DNA from: Pseudomonas sp. H9
Lineage (GTDB): Bacteria > Pseudomonadota > Gammaproteobacteria > Pseudomonadales > Pseudomonadaceae
DNA: 64,000 nt
Reading direction: 5' to 3'
Assembly (NCBI RefSeq): GCF_004353925.1
Contig: NZ_SMOK01000047.1
Location: 1 to 64,000 of the forward strand
The position numbers and the translations under genes are program-made. Under the pieces are notes generated by a model. The model was given only the letters and a program-made list of their open reading frames with translations. It ran no database searches and had not been told where the DNA came from. This document shows, one piece after another, positions 55,301 to 63,922 of this stretch (its first letter is position 1; each line of letters begins with the position of its first letter).

Positions 55301-55818
55301 TACTTGGAGATCCCTGCCGCCTCTTCGATGAAGTTGCGCAGGTCTTCCGGCTTGGCTTCGATCAGCTTGGAGATCATTCCCTGCTCGATGATCGAATAAC
55401 TGCGCGGGCCCAGGCCGGTACCGAGGAAAATGTCGGTAATGTCCCGACGCCGGCATTTGGTGCCGTTAAGGTAGTAAGTGTTCTGTGCGTCGCGGGTCAC
55501 TTTGCGGCGGATAGAGATTTCCGCGTAGGCAGCATACTCACCGACCAGGGTGCTGTCGGAGTTGTCGAACACCAGCTCGATGCTGGCCTGGCTCACAGGT
55601 TTGCGGCTGGTCGAGCCGTTGAAGATGACGTCGGTCATCGACTCGCCACGCAGGTTTTTCGCCGAGCTTTCGCCCATTACCCAGCGCACCGCATCGATGA
55701 TGTTGGACTTGCCGCAACCGTTGGGCCCCACCACCGCCGCCATGTTGCTGGGGAAGTTGACCGTGGTCGGGTCGACGAACGACTTGAACCCGGCCAGACG
55801 AATGCACTTGAGGCGCAT
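52330..55818 (-). CDS. smc: Chromosome segregation SMC protein
   Basis: Condensin-like ATPase of 1162 aa. Walker A GPNGCGKS is at residues 31-38; long coiled coils flank a hinge around residues 510-640 (QWLREQGLEQRPRLAEGL); the ABC signature LSGGEKALTALALVFA and Walker B PFCMLDEVDAPLDD lie near the C-terminus. It starts 3 bp after the GntR gene stop, so both are probably co-transcribed. Pseudomonads keep this in place of, or beside, MukB-type condensins. Confidence 0.96.
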   Translation of the reverse strand: MRLKCIRLAGFKSFVDPTTVNFPSNMAAVVGPNGCGKSNIIDAVRWVMGESSAKNLRGESMTDVIFNGSTSRKPVSQASIELVFDNSDSTLVGEYAAYAEISIRRKVTRDAQNTYYLNGTKCRRRDITDIFLGTGLGPRSYSIIEQGMISKLIEAKPEDLRNFIEEAAGISKYKERRRETENRIRRTHENLERLTDLREELERQLERLHRQAQAAEKYKEYKAEERQLKAQLAALRWQALDQQVTQRELVIGDQEVAFEALVAEQRNADASIERLRDGHHELSERFGQVQGRFYSVGGDIARVEQSIQHGQQRLRQLQDDFKEAERARLETESHLGHDRTLLATLGEELEMLEPEQEMTLAAAEESAATLEDAESTMHGWQEQWDTFNTRSAEPRRQAEVQQARIQQLEQALERLAERQRKLTEERDQLSADPEDLAILALAEQVASSELVLEDLQMQEQQAVEQLEALREQLQQTTQAQQQTQGELQRLGGRLASLEALQQAALDPGDGAAQWLREQGLEQRPRLAEGLRVEPGWELAVETVLGADLQAVLVDDFNGLDLATFNQGDLRLLDASAESVRVAGSLLDKVEGRVDLAPWLGQVLPVDSLEQALAQRSRLSDGQSLVSRDGYWVGRHFLRVNRASDAQGGVLARGQELERLGLECQEQEAALDLLDAQLLEQREQQQVLEQQREALRRRAQDETRQQSEANARLSAGKARAEQLNLRRRRLEEELAELLEQRSLESEHLGESRLLLQEALDVMAQDTEQREVLLAQRDSLRERLDRVRQEARQHKDHGHQLAVRLGSLRAQHDSTRQALERLELQSERLTEKREQLTLNLEEGEAPLEELRLKLEELLEKRMSVDDEMRQARLHMDEADRELRDAEKRRTQAEQQAQLLRGQLEQHRLEWQGLSVRRKTLQEQLLADGYDLQGVLATLNEAASEQEAEQELERIDARIQRLGAINLAAIDEYQQQSERKRYLDAQDADLVEALDTLENVIRKIDKETRNRFKDTFDQINAGLQALFPKVFGGGSAYLELTGEDLLDTGVTIMARPPGKKNSTIHLLSGGEKALTALALVFAIFKLNPAPFCMLDEVDAPLDDANVGRYARLVKEMSETVQFIYITHNKIAMEMADQLMGVTMHEPGCSRLVAVDVEEAMAMVDA

Positions 55819-55820
55819 GC

Positions 55821-56480
55821 TCAGGCAGTCGCCAGCGCCGCCAGCACCAGCTCACAGCTGCGCTGGCAGTATTCGGTCAACACCGTGCGGATGCGGACCA
55901 TATCGCGCGCCACCACTGCCTCAAGCAGGTTGGCAAACAAGGCCAGGAAGTCGCTCATCTCGGCTTTGCGCTGGTCCAGTGCCAGGTAATAGGCACGGCT
56001 CATGGCCGGCTGCAGGTTTTCAACGGTTTCCTGCAGGTAAGGATTGTTGGCGAACGGATACGCGGCGCGCATCACGGCAAAGCTTTCTTCGACAAAGGCT
56101 TTGATGTCCTGGCGCGCCAGGGCGGCATTCAAGCGTTGCTGGATGGCCAGAAAAGGCAGCAGGTCAGACTCGACGCGCCAGTGCTGGGCAACCGCATTGC
56201 CGAGCAGGATGTACAGCTCGCCCATCAAGGTGCACAGGCTGCGCACCCCGTGGGCGTCGAGTTCGGTCACGTGGGCGCCACGGCGCGGCAGGATGGTGAT
56301 CAGGTGTCGGCGTTCAAGGATCAGCAATGCTTCACGCACCGAGCCACGACTGACGTTCAAGGCCTGGGTAACCTTCTGTTCCTGGATGCGCTCAGCAGGC
56401 TTGAGCTCGCCGCGGATAATCCGTTCGGCCAGGTAGTGGGCAATTTGCTCGGAGAGGCTGTCCGGCGCCTTGAACGTCAT
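55821..56480 (-). CDS. GntR/FadR-family (FCD) regulator
   Basis: Transcription factor of 219 aa. The N-terminal winged helix has QIAHYLAERIIRGELKPAERIQEQKVTQALNVSRGSVREAL split across residues 12-53; the C-terminal FCD ligand domain follows, with probable metal-binding residues. It is divergent from xdhA across 271 bp and directly upstream of smc. A 10-bp palindrome TCTGTACAGA lies 23 bp before its ATG and could be its own operator. Control of xanthine degradation is a guess from position. Confidence 0.85.
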   Translation of the reverse strand: MTFKAPDSLSEQIAHYLAERIIRGELKPAERIQEQKVTQALNVSRGSVREALLILERRHLITILPRRGAHVTELDAHGVRSLCTLMGELYILLGNAVAQHWRVESDLLPFLAIQQRLNAALARQDIKAFVEESFAVMRAAYPFANNPYLQETVENLQPAMSRAYYLALDQRKAEMSDFLALFANLLEAVVARDMVRIRTVLTEYCQRSCELVLAALATA

Positions 56481-56502
56481 GGTTTTCCTTCAAAATCATT
56501 GA

Positions 56503-56512
56503 TCTGTACAGA
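56503..56512. promoter_or_regulatory. Palindrome upstream of the GntR gene
   Basis: TCTGTACAGA is a perfect 10-bp palindrome with a GT-AC core like FadR-subfamily operators, 23 bp before the GntR start codon. It suits autorepression. Confidence 0.4.
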
Positions 56513-56663
56513 GGGCGCAATTGTAGCGCACTTGCCCTTGCGCCGCGCAGGGGCCTAGGTGCGGAAGTTGGCACGAATGACGCAAAAGATTCGCCAGGCC
56601 CAGCGCCAACTATGCTCTATAGAGAAGCGCCTGAAGCAGGTGGGTTATGTTGCGTGAATTTTC

Positions 56664-56679
56664 CTGACCCAAAGGTCAG
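56664..56679. promoter_or_regulatory. Operator-like inverted repeat upstream of xdhA
   Basis: CTGACC-CAAA-GGTCAG is a perfect inverted repeat 73 bp before the xdhA start. With three 5' bases it forms TTCCTGACCCAAAGGTCAG, which recurs at 63904-63922 with 16 of 19 bases identical. A further TTGACC half-site lies at 56687-56692. Confidence 0.55.
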
Positions 56680-56751
56680 AAATTTGTTGACCTGAAAATC
56701 AAGTCTGCTTACAGTCCGCTCAACAACAATAAACCGCGTGTGAGGCCTTCC

Positions 56752-58206
56752 GTGATCCAGTTTCTACTCAACCAGGAGCTGCGCAGTGAGCATGCCCTGG
56801 ATCCCAACCTGACAGTGCTGCAATACCTGCGCGAGCACTTGGGCAAGTCCGGTACCAAGGAAGGCTGCGCCAGCGGCGATTGCGGTGCCTGCACCGTAGT
56901 GGTCGGCGAACTGGCCGAAGACGACAACGGCCGCGAACACATTCGCTACCGCAGCCTGAACTCGTGCCTGACCTTTGTATCGTCATTGCACGGTAAGCAG
57001 TTGATTAGCGTCGAAGGGCTCAAGCACCAAGGCCAATTGCACAGCGTGCAGCAAGCCATGGCCGACTGTCACGGCTCGCAATGCGGGTTCTGTACCCCAG
57101 GCTTTGTCATGTCGCTGTTTGCCCTGCAAAAGAACAGCGATGCACCCGATCTGCACAAAGCTCAGGAAGCACTGGCTGGCAACCTCTGCCGCTGCACTGG
57201 CTACCGGCCGATTCTCGCCGCTGCTGAACAATCGTGCTGCAACGCCCAACCCGACCAGTTCGATAACAGCCAGGAACAGACGATCACCCGCCTTAAAGCC
57301 ATTGCGCCCAGCGAAACCGGCGAGCTTAACAGCGGCGACAAACGTTGCCTGGTACCGCTGACCGTGGCCGATCTGGCTGATCTGTATGGCTCACACCCCG
57401 AAGCACGCCTGCTGGCAGGTGGCACCGATCTGGCACTGGAAGTGACCCAGTTCCACAAAACCCTGCCGGTGATGATCTACGTCGGCAACGTGGCCGAACT
57501 CAAGCGTATCGACAGCTTCGATGAGCACCTGGAAATCGGCGCTGCTACCCCATTGACCGACTGCTACGACGCCCTGAGCCGCGAATACCCGGACTTCGGC
57601 GAGCTGCTGCACCGCTTCGCTTCGCTGCAAATCCGCAATCAGGGCACCTTGGGCGGCAACATTGGCAACGCCTCGCCCATCGGCGACTCCCCGCCCCTGC
57701 TGATTGCTCTGGATGCGCAGATTGTTCTGCGCAAGGGCGAAAGCAGCCGTACCCTGGCCCTGGAAGACTATTTCATCGATTACCGGATCACTGCCCGCCA
57801 GGAAAGTGAGTTCATCGAGAAAATCATTGTGCCGCGGGCGCGCAATGCCTGGACGTTCCGCGCCTATAAAGTGTCCAAACGTCTGGACGACGACATTTCT
57901 GCCGTTTGCGCCGCCTTCAACCTCCAGATCGAGAACGGTGTAGTGCAGGCCGCGCGCATCGCCTTCGGGGGCATGGCAGCCATTCCGAAACGTGCCCGCG
58001 CCTGTGAAACCGCGCTGGTGGGCAAAGCCTGGAACCAGGCCAGCATCGAACGTGCCTGTCAGGCTCTGGCGGAAGATTTCACCCCGCTGTCGGACTTCCG
58101 CGCCAGCAAGGAATACCGCCTGCTCAGCGCACAAAACCTGCTGCGCAAATACTTCATCGAACTGCAAACGCCGCACATCGAGACTCGGGTGACCGCTTAT
58201 GTCTAA
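56752..58206 (+). CDS. xdhA: Xanthine dehydrogenase small subunit XdhA
   Basis: Iron-sulfur and FAD subunit of 484 aa of the molybdenum enzyme that oxidises hypoxanthine and xanthine to urate. The 2Fe-2S motifs are CASGDCGACT with a later SCL Cys, and CGFCTPG...CRCTGYRPI; the FAD-binding domain contains LLAGGTDLALEVTQ and TLGGNIGNASPIGDSPP. GTG 56752 has TGAGG 6 bases upstream and gives VIQFLLN as in relatives; a GTG at 56740 is less likely. It overlaps xdhB by 8 bp. Confidence 0.94.
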   Translation: MIQFLLNQELRSEHALDPNLTVLQYLREHLGKSGTKEGCASGDCGACTVVVGELAEDDNGREHIRYRSLNSCLTFVSSLHGKQLISVEGLKHQGQLHSVQQAMADCHGSQCGFCTPGFVMSLFALQKNSDAPDLHKAQEALAGNLCRCTGYRPILAAAEQSCCNAQPDQFDNSQEQTITRLKAIAPSETGELNSGDKRCLVPLTVADLADLYGSHPEARLLAGGTDLALEVTQFHKTLPVMIYVGNVAELKRIDSFDEHLEIGAATPLTDCYDALSREYPDFGELLHRFASLQIRNQGTLGGNIGNASPIGDSPPLLIALDAQIVLRKGESSRTLALEDYFIDYRITARQESEFIEKIIVPRARNAWTFRAYKVSKRLDDDISAVCAAFNLQIENGVVQAARIAFGGMAAIPKRARACETALVGKAWNQASIERACQALAEDFTPLSDFRASKEYRLLSAQNLLRKYFIELQTPHIETRVTAYV

Positions 58207-60595
58207 TCATCACGTCGCCAAAAGCCAGGCAGAAATGGCCGAGCTGTTCAGCCAGGACTTGACCACCGGTGTGGGTCGCAGCCTCAAGCACGACAGCGCC
58301 GACAAGCAGGTCAGCGGCGAAGCGCAGTACATCGACGACCGCCTGGAATTCCCCAACCAGCTGCACGTGTATGCGCGCATGTCCGATCGCGCTCATGCGC
58401 GGGTGCTGAAGATCGACACCAGCCCCTGCTACGCCTTCGAAGGTGTGCGCATTGCCATCACCCATGAAGACATTCCAGGCCTGAAGGACATCGGCCCGAT
58501 CATGCCCGGCGACCCGCTGCTGGCGATCGACAAGGTCGAGTACGTTGGCCAGGCGGTGCTTGCCGTGGCCGCCCGCGACCTCGACACCGCCCGCCGCGCG
58601 GCGATGGCCGCGATCATTGAATACGAAGACCTGGAGCCGGTGCTGGATGTGGTCGAAGCCCTGCGCAAACGCCATTTCGTACTGGAAAGTCACACCCATA
58701 AACGCGGCGACTCGGCCACGGCCCTGGCGAGCGCGCCGCATCGCTTGCAAGGCACCCTGCACATCGGTGGTCAGGAGCACTTTTACCTGGAGACCCAAAT
58801 CTCCTCGGTGATGCCTACCGAAGATGGCGGAATGATCGTGTACTGCTCAACCCAGAACCCGACTGAGGTGCAGAAGCTGGTGGCAGAGGTGCTCGACGTA
58901 CCGATGAACAAGGTACAGGTCGACATGCGCCGCATGGGCGGTGGTTTTGGTGGCAAGGAAACCCAGGCCGCAAGCCCGGCCTGCCTGTGCGCGGTGATTG
59001 CCCGCCTGACCGGCCAGCCGACCAAGATGCGCCTGCCACGCGTTGAAGACATGCTGATGACCGGCAAACGTCATCCGTTCTACGTCGAGTATGACGTCGG
59101 CTTCGACGACAGCGGCCGCCTGCACGGTATCAACCTGGAACTGGCCGGCAACTGCGGCTACTCACCGGACCTGTCGGCGTCGATCGTCGACCGTGCGATG
59201 TTCCACTCAGACAACGCCTATTACCTGGGCGACGCCACGGTCAACGGCCATCGCTGCAAAACCAACACCGCATCGAACACCGCCTACCGCGGCTTCGGCG
59301 GCCCGCAGGGCATGGTCGCCATTGAAGAGGTGATGGACCACATCGCTCGCCACCTGGTACTCGACCCGCTGGCGGTGCGCAAGGCCAACTACTACGGCAA
59401 GACCGAGCGCAACGTCACCCATTACTACCAAACCGTCGAGCACAACATGCTCGAAGAAATGACCGCCGAGCTGGAAGCCAGCGCCGACTACCACGAACGT
59501 CGCGAGTCGATCCGCCGTTTCAACGCCCACAGCCCGATTCTCAAGAAAGGCCTGGCGCTGACCCCGGTGAAGTTCGGTATCTCCTTCACCGCCAGCTTCC
59601 TCAACCAGGCCGGTGCACTGGTACACGTCTACACCGACGGCAGCATTCACCTGAACCATGGCGGCACAGAGATGGGCCAGGGCCTGAACACCAAGGTGGC
59701 GCAGGTGGTGGCCGAAGTCTTCCAGGTGGATTTCCAGCGCGTGCAGATCACCGCGACCAACACCGAGAAAGTGCCCAACACCTCGCCGACGGCCGCTTCT
59801 TCCGGTGCCGACCTGAACGGCAAGGCGGCACAGAACGCTGCAGAGACCATCAAGAAACGCCTGGTGGAGTTCGCTGCACGGCAGTACAAAGTGACCGAAG
59901 AAGACGTCGAGTTCCGCAATAACCATGTGCGAATCCGTGACGAAATCATCAGCTTCGACATGCTCATCCAACAGGCCTACTTTGCCCAGGTTTCGCTGTC
60001 GAGCACCGGCTTCTACAAGACCCCGAAGATCTACTACGACCGCAGCCAGGCCCGTGGTCGCCCGTTCTATTATTTTGCCTTCGGTGCGGCTTGCACCGAG
60101 GTGATCGTCGACACCCTGACCGGCGAATACAAGATGCTGCGTACCGACATCCTGCATGACGTCGGTGCCTCACTGAACCCGGCCATCGACATCGGCCAGG
60201 TCGAAGGCGGCTACGTACAAGGCATGGGTTGGCTGACCACCGAGGAGCTGGTGTGGAACGCCAAGGGCAAACTGATGACCAACGGCCCGGCCAGCTACAA
60301 GATCCCGGCGGTGGCCGACATGCCAATCGATTTTCGCGTGAAGCTGGTGGAGAACCGCAAGAACCCGGAAGACACCGTGTTTCACTCCAAAGCCGTGGGT
60401 GAACCTCCGTTCATGCTGGGCATCGCTGCCTGGTGTGCAATCAAGGACGCGGTCGCCAGCCTCGCCGATTACCGCCTGCATCCGAAGATCGATGCACCGG
60501 CAACGCCTGAGCGGGTGCTGTGGGGGTGCGAGCAGATGCGCAAGGCGGTGGCGGCGCAACAGCTGGCTGCCGAAGTTGAGACAGTGACACCTTGA
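58199..60595 (+). CDS. xdhB: Xanthine dehydrogenase molybdopterin subunit XdhB
   Basis: Catalytic molybdopterin subunit of 798 aa. It shows the family motifs QIRRMGGGFGGKE-like (RRMGGGFGGKETQ), AYRGFGGPQG, GGTEMGQGLNTK and the catalytic-glutamate region GEPPFMLG. It pairs with XdhA, whose gene overlaps it by 8 bp. An 82-bp gap filled by REP separates it from xdhC. Confidence 0.96.
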   Translation: MSNHHVAKSQAEMAELFSQDLTTGVGRSLKHDSADKQVSGEAQYIDDRLEFPNQLHVYARMSDRAHARVLKIDTSPCYAFEGVRIAITHEDIPGLKDIGPIMPGDPLLAIDKVEYVGQAVLAVAARDLDTARRAAMAAIIEYEDLEPVLDVVEALRKRHFVLESHTHKRGDSATALASAPHRLQGTLHIGGQEHFYLETQISSVMPTEDGGMIVYCSTQNPTEVQKLVAEVLDVPMNKVQVDMRRMGGGFGGKETQAASPACLCAVIARLTGQPTKMRLPRVEDMLMTGKRHPFYVEYDVGFDDSGRLHGINLELAGNCGYSPDLSASIVDRAMFHSDNAYYLGDATVNGHRCKTNTASNTAYRGFGGPQGMVAIEEVMDHIARHLVLDPLAVRKANYYGKTERNVTHYYQTVEHNMLEEMTAELEASADYHERRESIRRFNAHSPILKKGLALTPVKFGISFTASFLNQAGALVHVYTDGSIHLNHGGTEMGQGLNTKVAQVVAEVFQVDFQRVQITATNTEKVPNTSPTAASSGADLNGKAAQNAAETIKKRLVEFAARQYKVTEEDVEFRNNHVRIRDEIISFDMLIQQAYFAQVSLSSTGFYKTPKIYYDRSQARGRPFYYFAFGAACTEVIVDTLTGEYKMLRTDILHDVGASLNPAIDIGQVEGGYVQGMGWLTTEELVWNAKGKLMTNGPASYKIPAVADMPIDFRVKLVENRKNPEDTVFHSKAVGEPPFMLGIAAWCAIKDAVASLADYRLHPKIDAPATPERVLWGCEQMRKAVAAQQLAAEVETVTP

Positions 60596-60600
60596 AGTGT

Positions 60601-60661
60601 CCATCGCGGGGCAAGCCCGCTCCCACAGAGACCCTGTAGGAGCGGGCTTGCCCCGCGATCA
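60601..60661. repeat. REP pair between xdhB and xdhC
   Basis: Inverted REP cores (about 60601-60628 and 60635-60660) form a hairpin inside the operon, ending 17 bp before the xdhC start. Confidence 0.85.
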
Positions 60662-60677
60662 AAGAGGCAAGTGAACT

Positions 60678-61523
60678 ATGCACACCTGGATCAACGCCCT
60701 CGCCGACCTGCAAGCCCGCGGTGAAGCCTGTGTACTGGTAACCATCATCGAGGAGCGCGGCTCGACGCCACGCAATGCCGGCTCGAAGATGGTGGTCAGC
60801 GCCGAGCAGTTGTTCGACACCATTGGTGGCGGGCACCTTGAATACAAAGCAATGAAAATCGCCCGCGAGATGCTTGCCGAACGCCGCGAGTCACCCCACC
60901 TGGAGCGCTTCAGCCTGGGCGCCAGCCTTGGCCAGTGCTGCGGCGGTGCCACTGTGCTGCTGTTCGAGCCGATGGGCCAGGTGCAGGCGCAAATCGCCGT
61001 GTTCGGCGCGGGCCATGTTGGCCGTGCTCTGGTACCCTTGCTCGCAGCGCTACCCTGCCGGGTGCGCTGGATTGATTCGCGCGAGCAGGAGTTTCCCGAG
61101 CAGATACCGGCCGGGGTCAGCAAGATTGTCAGCGAAGAGCCGGTCGATGAAGTCGACGACCTGCCCGCAGGCAGTTATTGCATCGTCATGACCCACAACC
61201 ACCAGCTCGATCTGGAACTGACCGCCGCGATCCTCAAACGCAATGACTTCACCTGGTTCGGCCTGATTGGCTCGAAAACCAAGCGCGTCAAATTCGAACA
61301 CCGCCTGCGTGAACGCGGCTACAGCGACGAGCGCTTGCAACGCATGCGCTGCCCGATGGGCCTGGCCGAAGTCAAAGGCAAGCTGCCGATTGAAATCGCC
61401 GTGTCCATTGCCGCCGAAATCATTGCCACCTACAACGCCAGCTTCGGCCAGCACGACAATGCTGCCAATGCCGGCCCCATTGCCCAATTGCTGCCGCCCT
61501 CGCGGCGCAGCCAAGCCCAATGA
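60678..61523 (+). CDS. xdhC: Xanthine dehydrogenase accessory protein XdhC
   Basis: Molybdenum-cofactor-binding chaperone of 281 aa that inserts sulfurated cofactor into XdhB. Hallmarks are VTIIEERGSTPRNAGSKMVV, GGGHLEYKA, QCCGG (Cys near 95) and the Rossmann-like VFGAGHVGRAL. AGGCAAG precedes the ATG. It lies between xdhB and guaD. Confidence 0.94.
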   Translation: MHTWINALADLQARGEACVLVTIIEERGSTPRNAGSKMVVSAEQLFDTIGGGHLEYKAMKIAREMLAERRESPHLERFSLGASLGQCCGGATVLLFEPMGQVQAQIAVFGAGHVGRALVPLLAALPCRVRWIDSREQEFPEQIPAGVSKIVSEEPVDEVDDLPAGSYCIVMTHNHQLDLELTAAILKRNDFTWFGLIGSKTKRVKFEHRLRERGYSDERLQRMRCPMGLAEVKGKLPIEIAVSIAAEIIATYNASFGQHDNAANAGPIAQLLPPSRRSQAQ

Positions 61524-61533
61524 CGAGAGCCCT

Positions 61534-62838
61534 ATGAGCGCAACCCGCAAAGCCTATCGTGCTGCCATCTTGCACAGTGTCGCCGACCCCGCCGAAGTGG
61601 GCATCGAAGCTTCCTATCAGTATTTCGAAGACGGCCTGTTGCTGATCGACAACGGCAAGATCAGCGCCCTGGGCCATGCCAGCGAACTGCTGCCGACCCT
61701 GCCGGCAGACATCGAAGTACAGCACTATCAGGACGCATTGATCACCCCGGGCTTCATCGACACCCATATCCACTTCCCGCAAACCGGCATGGTCGGTTCG
61801 TACGGCGAGCAACTGCTCGACTGGCTCAACACCTACACCTTCCCGTGCGAAAAGCAATTTGCCGACAAGGCACATGCTGACAAGGTGGCAAAGATCTTCA
61901 TCGAAGAACTGCTGCGCAACGGCACCACCACGGCGCTGGTGTTCGGCAGTGTGCACCCGGCGTCGGTCAATGCCTTCTTCGAAGAAGCCGAACGCCTGGA
62001 CCTGCGGATGATTGCCGGCAAAGTGATGATGGACCGCAACGCCCCGGACTATCTGACCGACACCGCCGAATCAAGCTATGTAGACAGCAAGGCGCTGATC
62101 GAGCGCTGGCACGGCAAGGGGCGCCTGCACTATGCGGTGACGCCGCGTTTCGCCCCGACCAGCACACCGGAACAACTGGCCCTGGCCGGGCAACTGCTCA
62201 GCGAGTTCCCTGACCTGTACATGCACACCCACCTGAGCGAAAACCTCAAGGAGATCGACTGGGTCAAGGAACTGTTCCCGGAGCGCAAGGGTTACCTGGA
62301 TGTTTACGACCACTTCAAGCTGCTTGGCGAGCGCTCGGTGTTCGCCCACGGCGTGCACCTGTGCGACGACGAATGCCAGCGTCTGGCTGAAACAGGTTCG
62401 GCGGTGGCCTTCTGCCCGACGTCCAACCTGTTCCTCGGCAGTGGCTTGTTCAACCTGCCGCAGGCCGAGCGGTTCAAGGTCAAAGTTGGCCTGGGTACCG
62501 ACGTGGGTGCAGGCACCAGCTTCTCGCTGCTCAATACCCTTAACGAAGCTTACAAAGTCATGCAGCTGCAAGGCGCGCGCCTGAGCCCGTTCAAGTCGCT
62601 GTACCTGGCGACCCTCGGCGGCGCCGAAGCGCTGTGTCTGGACGACCGCATCGGCAGCCTCAAGCCAGGCAACGATGCTGACTTCGTGGTGCTCGACTAC
62701 AAGGCGACGCCGCTGATGGATTACCGCATTCAGCAGTCCAACAGCATTGATGAGACGCTGTTCGTGCTGATGACCCTGGGCGATGATCGTACCGTCAAGC
62801 AGACCTTTGCCGCCGGCCGCTGCGTTCACCAGCGTTAA
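61534..62838 (+). CDS. guaD: Guanine deaminase GuaD
   Basis: Zinc amidohydrolase of 434 aa that turns guanine into xanthine, the substrate of XdhAB. Metal ligands are in PGFIDTHIHFPQ, the HTHLSE strand and GVHL; the motif FCPTSNLFLGSG and GLGTDVGAGTSFS complete the family signature. It starts at 61534, 10 bp after xdhC. Confidence 0.95.
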   Translation: MSATRKAYRAAILHSVADPAEVGIEASYQYFEDGLLLIDNGKISALGHASELLPTLPADIEVQHYQDALITPGFIDTHIHFPQTGMVGSYGEQLLDWLNTYTFPCEKQFADKAHADKVAKIFIEELLRNGTTTALVFGSVHPASVNAFFEEAERLDLRMIAGKVMMDRNAPDYLTDTAESSYVDSKALIERWHGKGRLHYAVTPRFAPTSTPEQLALAGQLLSEFPDLYMHTHLSENLKEIDWVKELFPERKGYLDVYDHFKLLGERSVFAHGVHLCDDECQRLAETGSAVAFCPTSNLFLGSGLFNLPQAERFKVKVGLGTDVGAGTSFSLLNTLNEAYKVMQLQGARLSPFKSLYLATLGGAEALCLDDRIGSLKPGNDADFVVLDYKATPLMDYRIQQSNSIDETLFVLMTLGDDRTVKQTFAAGRCVHQR

Positions 62839-62841
62839 AAG

Positions 62842-62897
62842 CATCGCGGGGCAAGCCCGCTCCCACAGGCTGTGGGAGCGGGCTTGCCCCGCGATTG
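62842..62897. repeat. REP pair between guaD and the second GntR gene
   Basis: Two inverted REP cores abut with a short spacer between convergent genes; the right arm ends three bases before the GntR stop codon. Confidence 0.85.
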
Positions 62898-62899
62898 TG

Positions 62900-63667
62900 T
62901 CAGCCTTTGACCGGTACCGAACTACCGCGCTTCTTGGTCTGCAGCAGGTGCGAGAACACCGCATGCAAATCATCAGAGGCGCTGTCTTCGTCGAGGTTGA
63001 GTTTGCTGTCGATGTGATCCATGTGGTGCATCATCAGGCTCACCGCCTGATGGGCATCACGGGCTTCGATCGCATCGATCAGTTGCATGTGCTCATCGTA
63101 GGAGCAATGCGAGCGGTTGCCGCTTTCGTATTGGGCAATGATCAACGAGGTCTGCGAGACCAGACTGCGCTGGAAGCTGATCAACGGCGCATTGCCTGCA
63201 GCTTCAGCCAACTTCAAGTGGAACTCGCCAGACAGGCGAATACCGGCACCCCGATCCCCGCGGGAAAAACTGTCGCGCTCCTCACGCACCATCTGGCGCA
63301 ACTCGTTGAGCTGCTCAGCCGTGGCGTGCTCGACCGCAAGCTCGGTGATTGCACGCTCGACCAGGCGCCGGGAGAAGAACACCTGGCGAGCTTCTTCGAC
63401 GGTAGGGCTGGCCACTACCGCACCACGATTGGGGCGTAGCAGCACCACGCTTTCATGGGCCAGGCGCGACAACGCGCGACGAATAATGGTTCGGCTGACG
63501 CCAAAGATCTCGCCCAGGGCCTCCTCGCTCAACTTGGTACCCGGCGCCAGACGCTGTTCAAGAATGGCCTCGAAAATGTGCGCGTAGACGATGTCGTCCT
63601 GGGTTCCGCTGCGCCCGGCCTTGCCGGTACGCACTGGTTTCTTGAGAGGTTGCAGCTGTTCGTTCAT
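62900..63667 (-). CDS. GntR/FadR-family (FCD) regulator
   Basis: Transcription factor of 255 aa. It has a 25-aa basic leader, a winged helix (IFEAILEQRLAPGTKLSEEA, FGVSRTIIRRALSRLAHE) and an FCD domain with the metal-binding pattern (SGEFHLKLAEAAGN, HMQLIDAIEARDAHQA). ATG 63667 is used; a GTG two codons upstream is possible. It is divergent from whatever lies beyond the window, and the shared region holds two palindromic motifs. A link to purine catabolism is likely from neighbours. Confidence 0.87.
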   Translation of the reverse strand: MNEQLQPLKKPVRTGKAGRSGTQDDIVYAHIFEAILEQRLAPGTKLSEEALGEIFGVSRTIIRRALSRLAHESVVLLRPNRGAVVASPTVEEARQVFFSRRLVERAITELAVEHATAEQLNELRQMVREERDSFSRGDRGAGIRLSGEFHLKLAEAAGNAPLISFQRSLVSQTSLIIAQYESGNRSHCSYDEHMQLIDAIEARDAHQAVSLMMHHMDHIDSKLNLDEDSASDDLHAVFSHLLQTKKRGSSVPVKG

Positions 63668-63871
63668 GGGCACTCGAGCACGGGGATCGGCCTATCGGAC
63701 CCTGACTGTAATACCAGCCAGTAGGGCGAAGGCAAGTCTTGATAAGAAAATTAAACGATTAAGGTATGGACACATTGTACACAGCCGCAGCGATTTCTGC
63801 AGGGGATGATGGCCTTTATAGCGACGCGGCGAAATTATTTGCGCACAGCAACGAAAACATTATTTGCATTC

Positions 63872-63883
63872 TTTGTATACAAA
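63872..63883. promoter_or_regulatory. Palindrome at the right-edge promoter region
   Basis: TTTGTATACAAA is a perfect 12-bp palindrome with the GT-AT-AC core seen in FadR-subfamily GntR operators, about 205 bp from the start of the divergent GntR gene. Confidence 0.45.
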
Positions 63884-63903
63884 CGCATAATCCGTCGTGC
63901 AAC

Positions 63904-63922
63904 TTCCTGACCCAGAAGTCAA
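63904..63922. promoter_or_regulatory. Second copy of the xdhA operator-like motif
   Basis: TTCCTGACCCAGAAGTCAA shares 16 of 19 bases with the motif at 56661-56679. It lies next to the TTTGTATACAAA palindrome. Confidence 0.5.
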
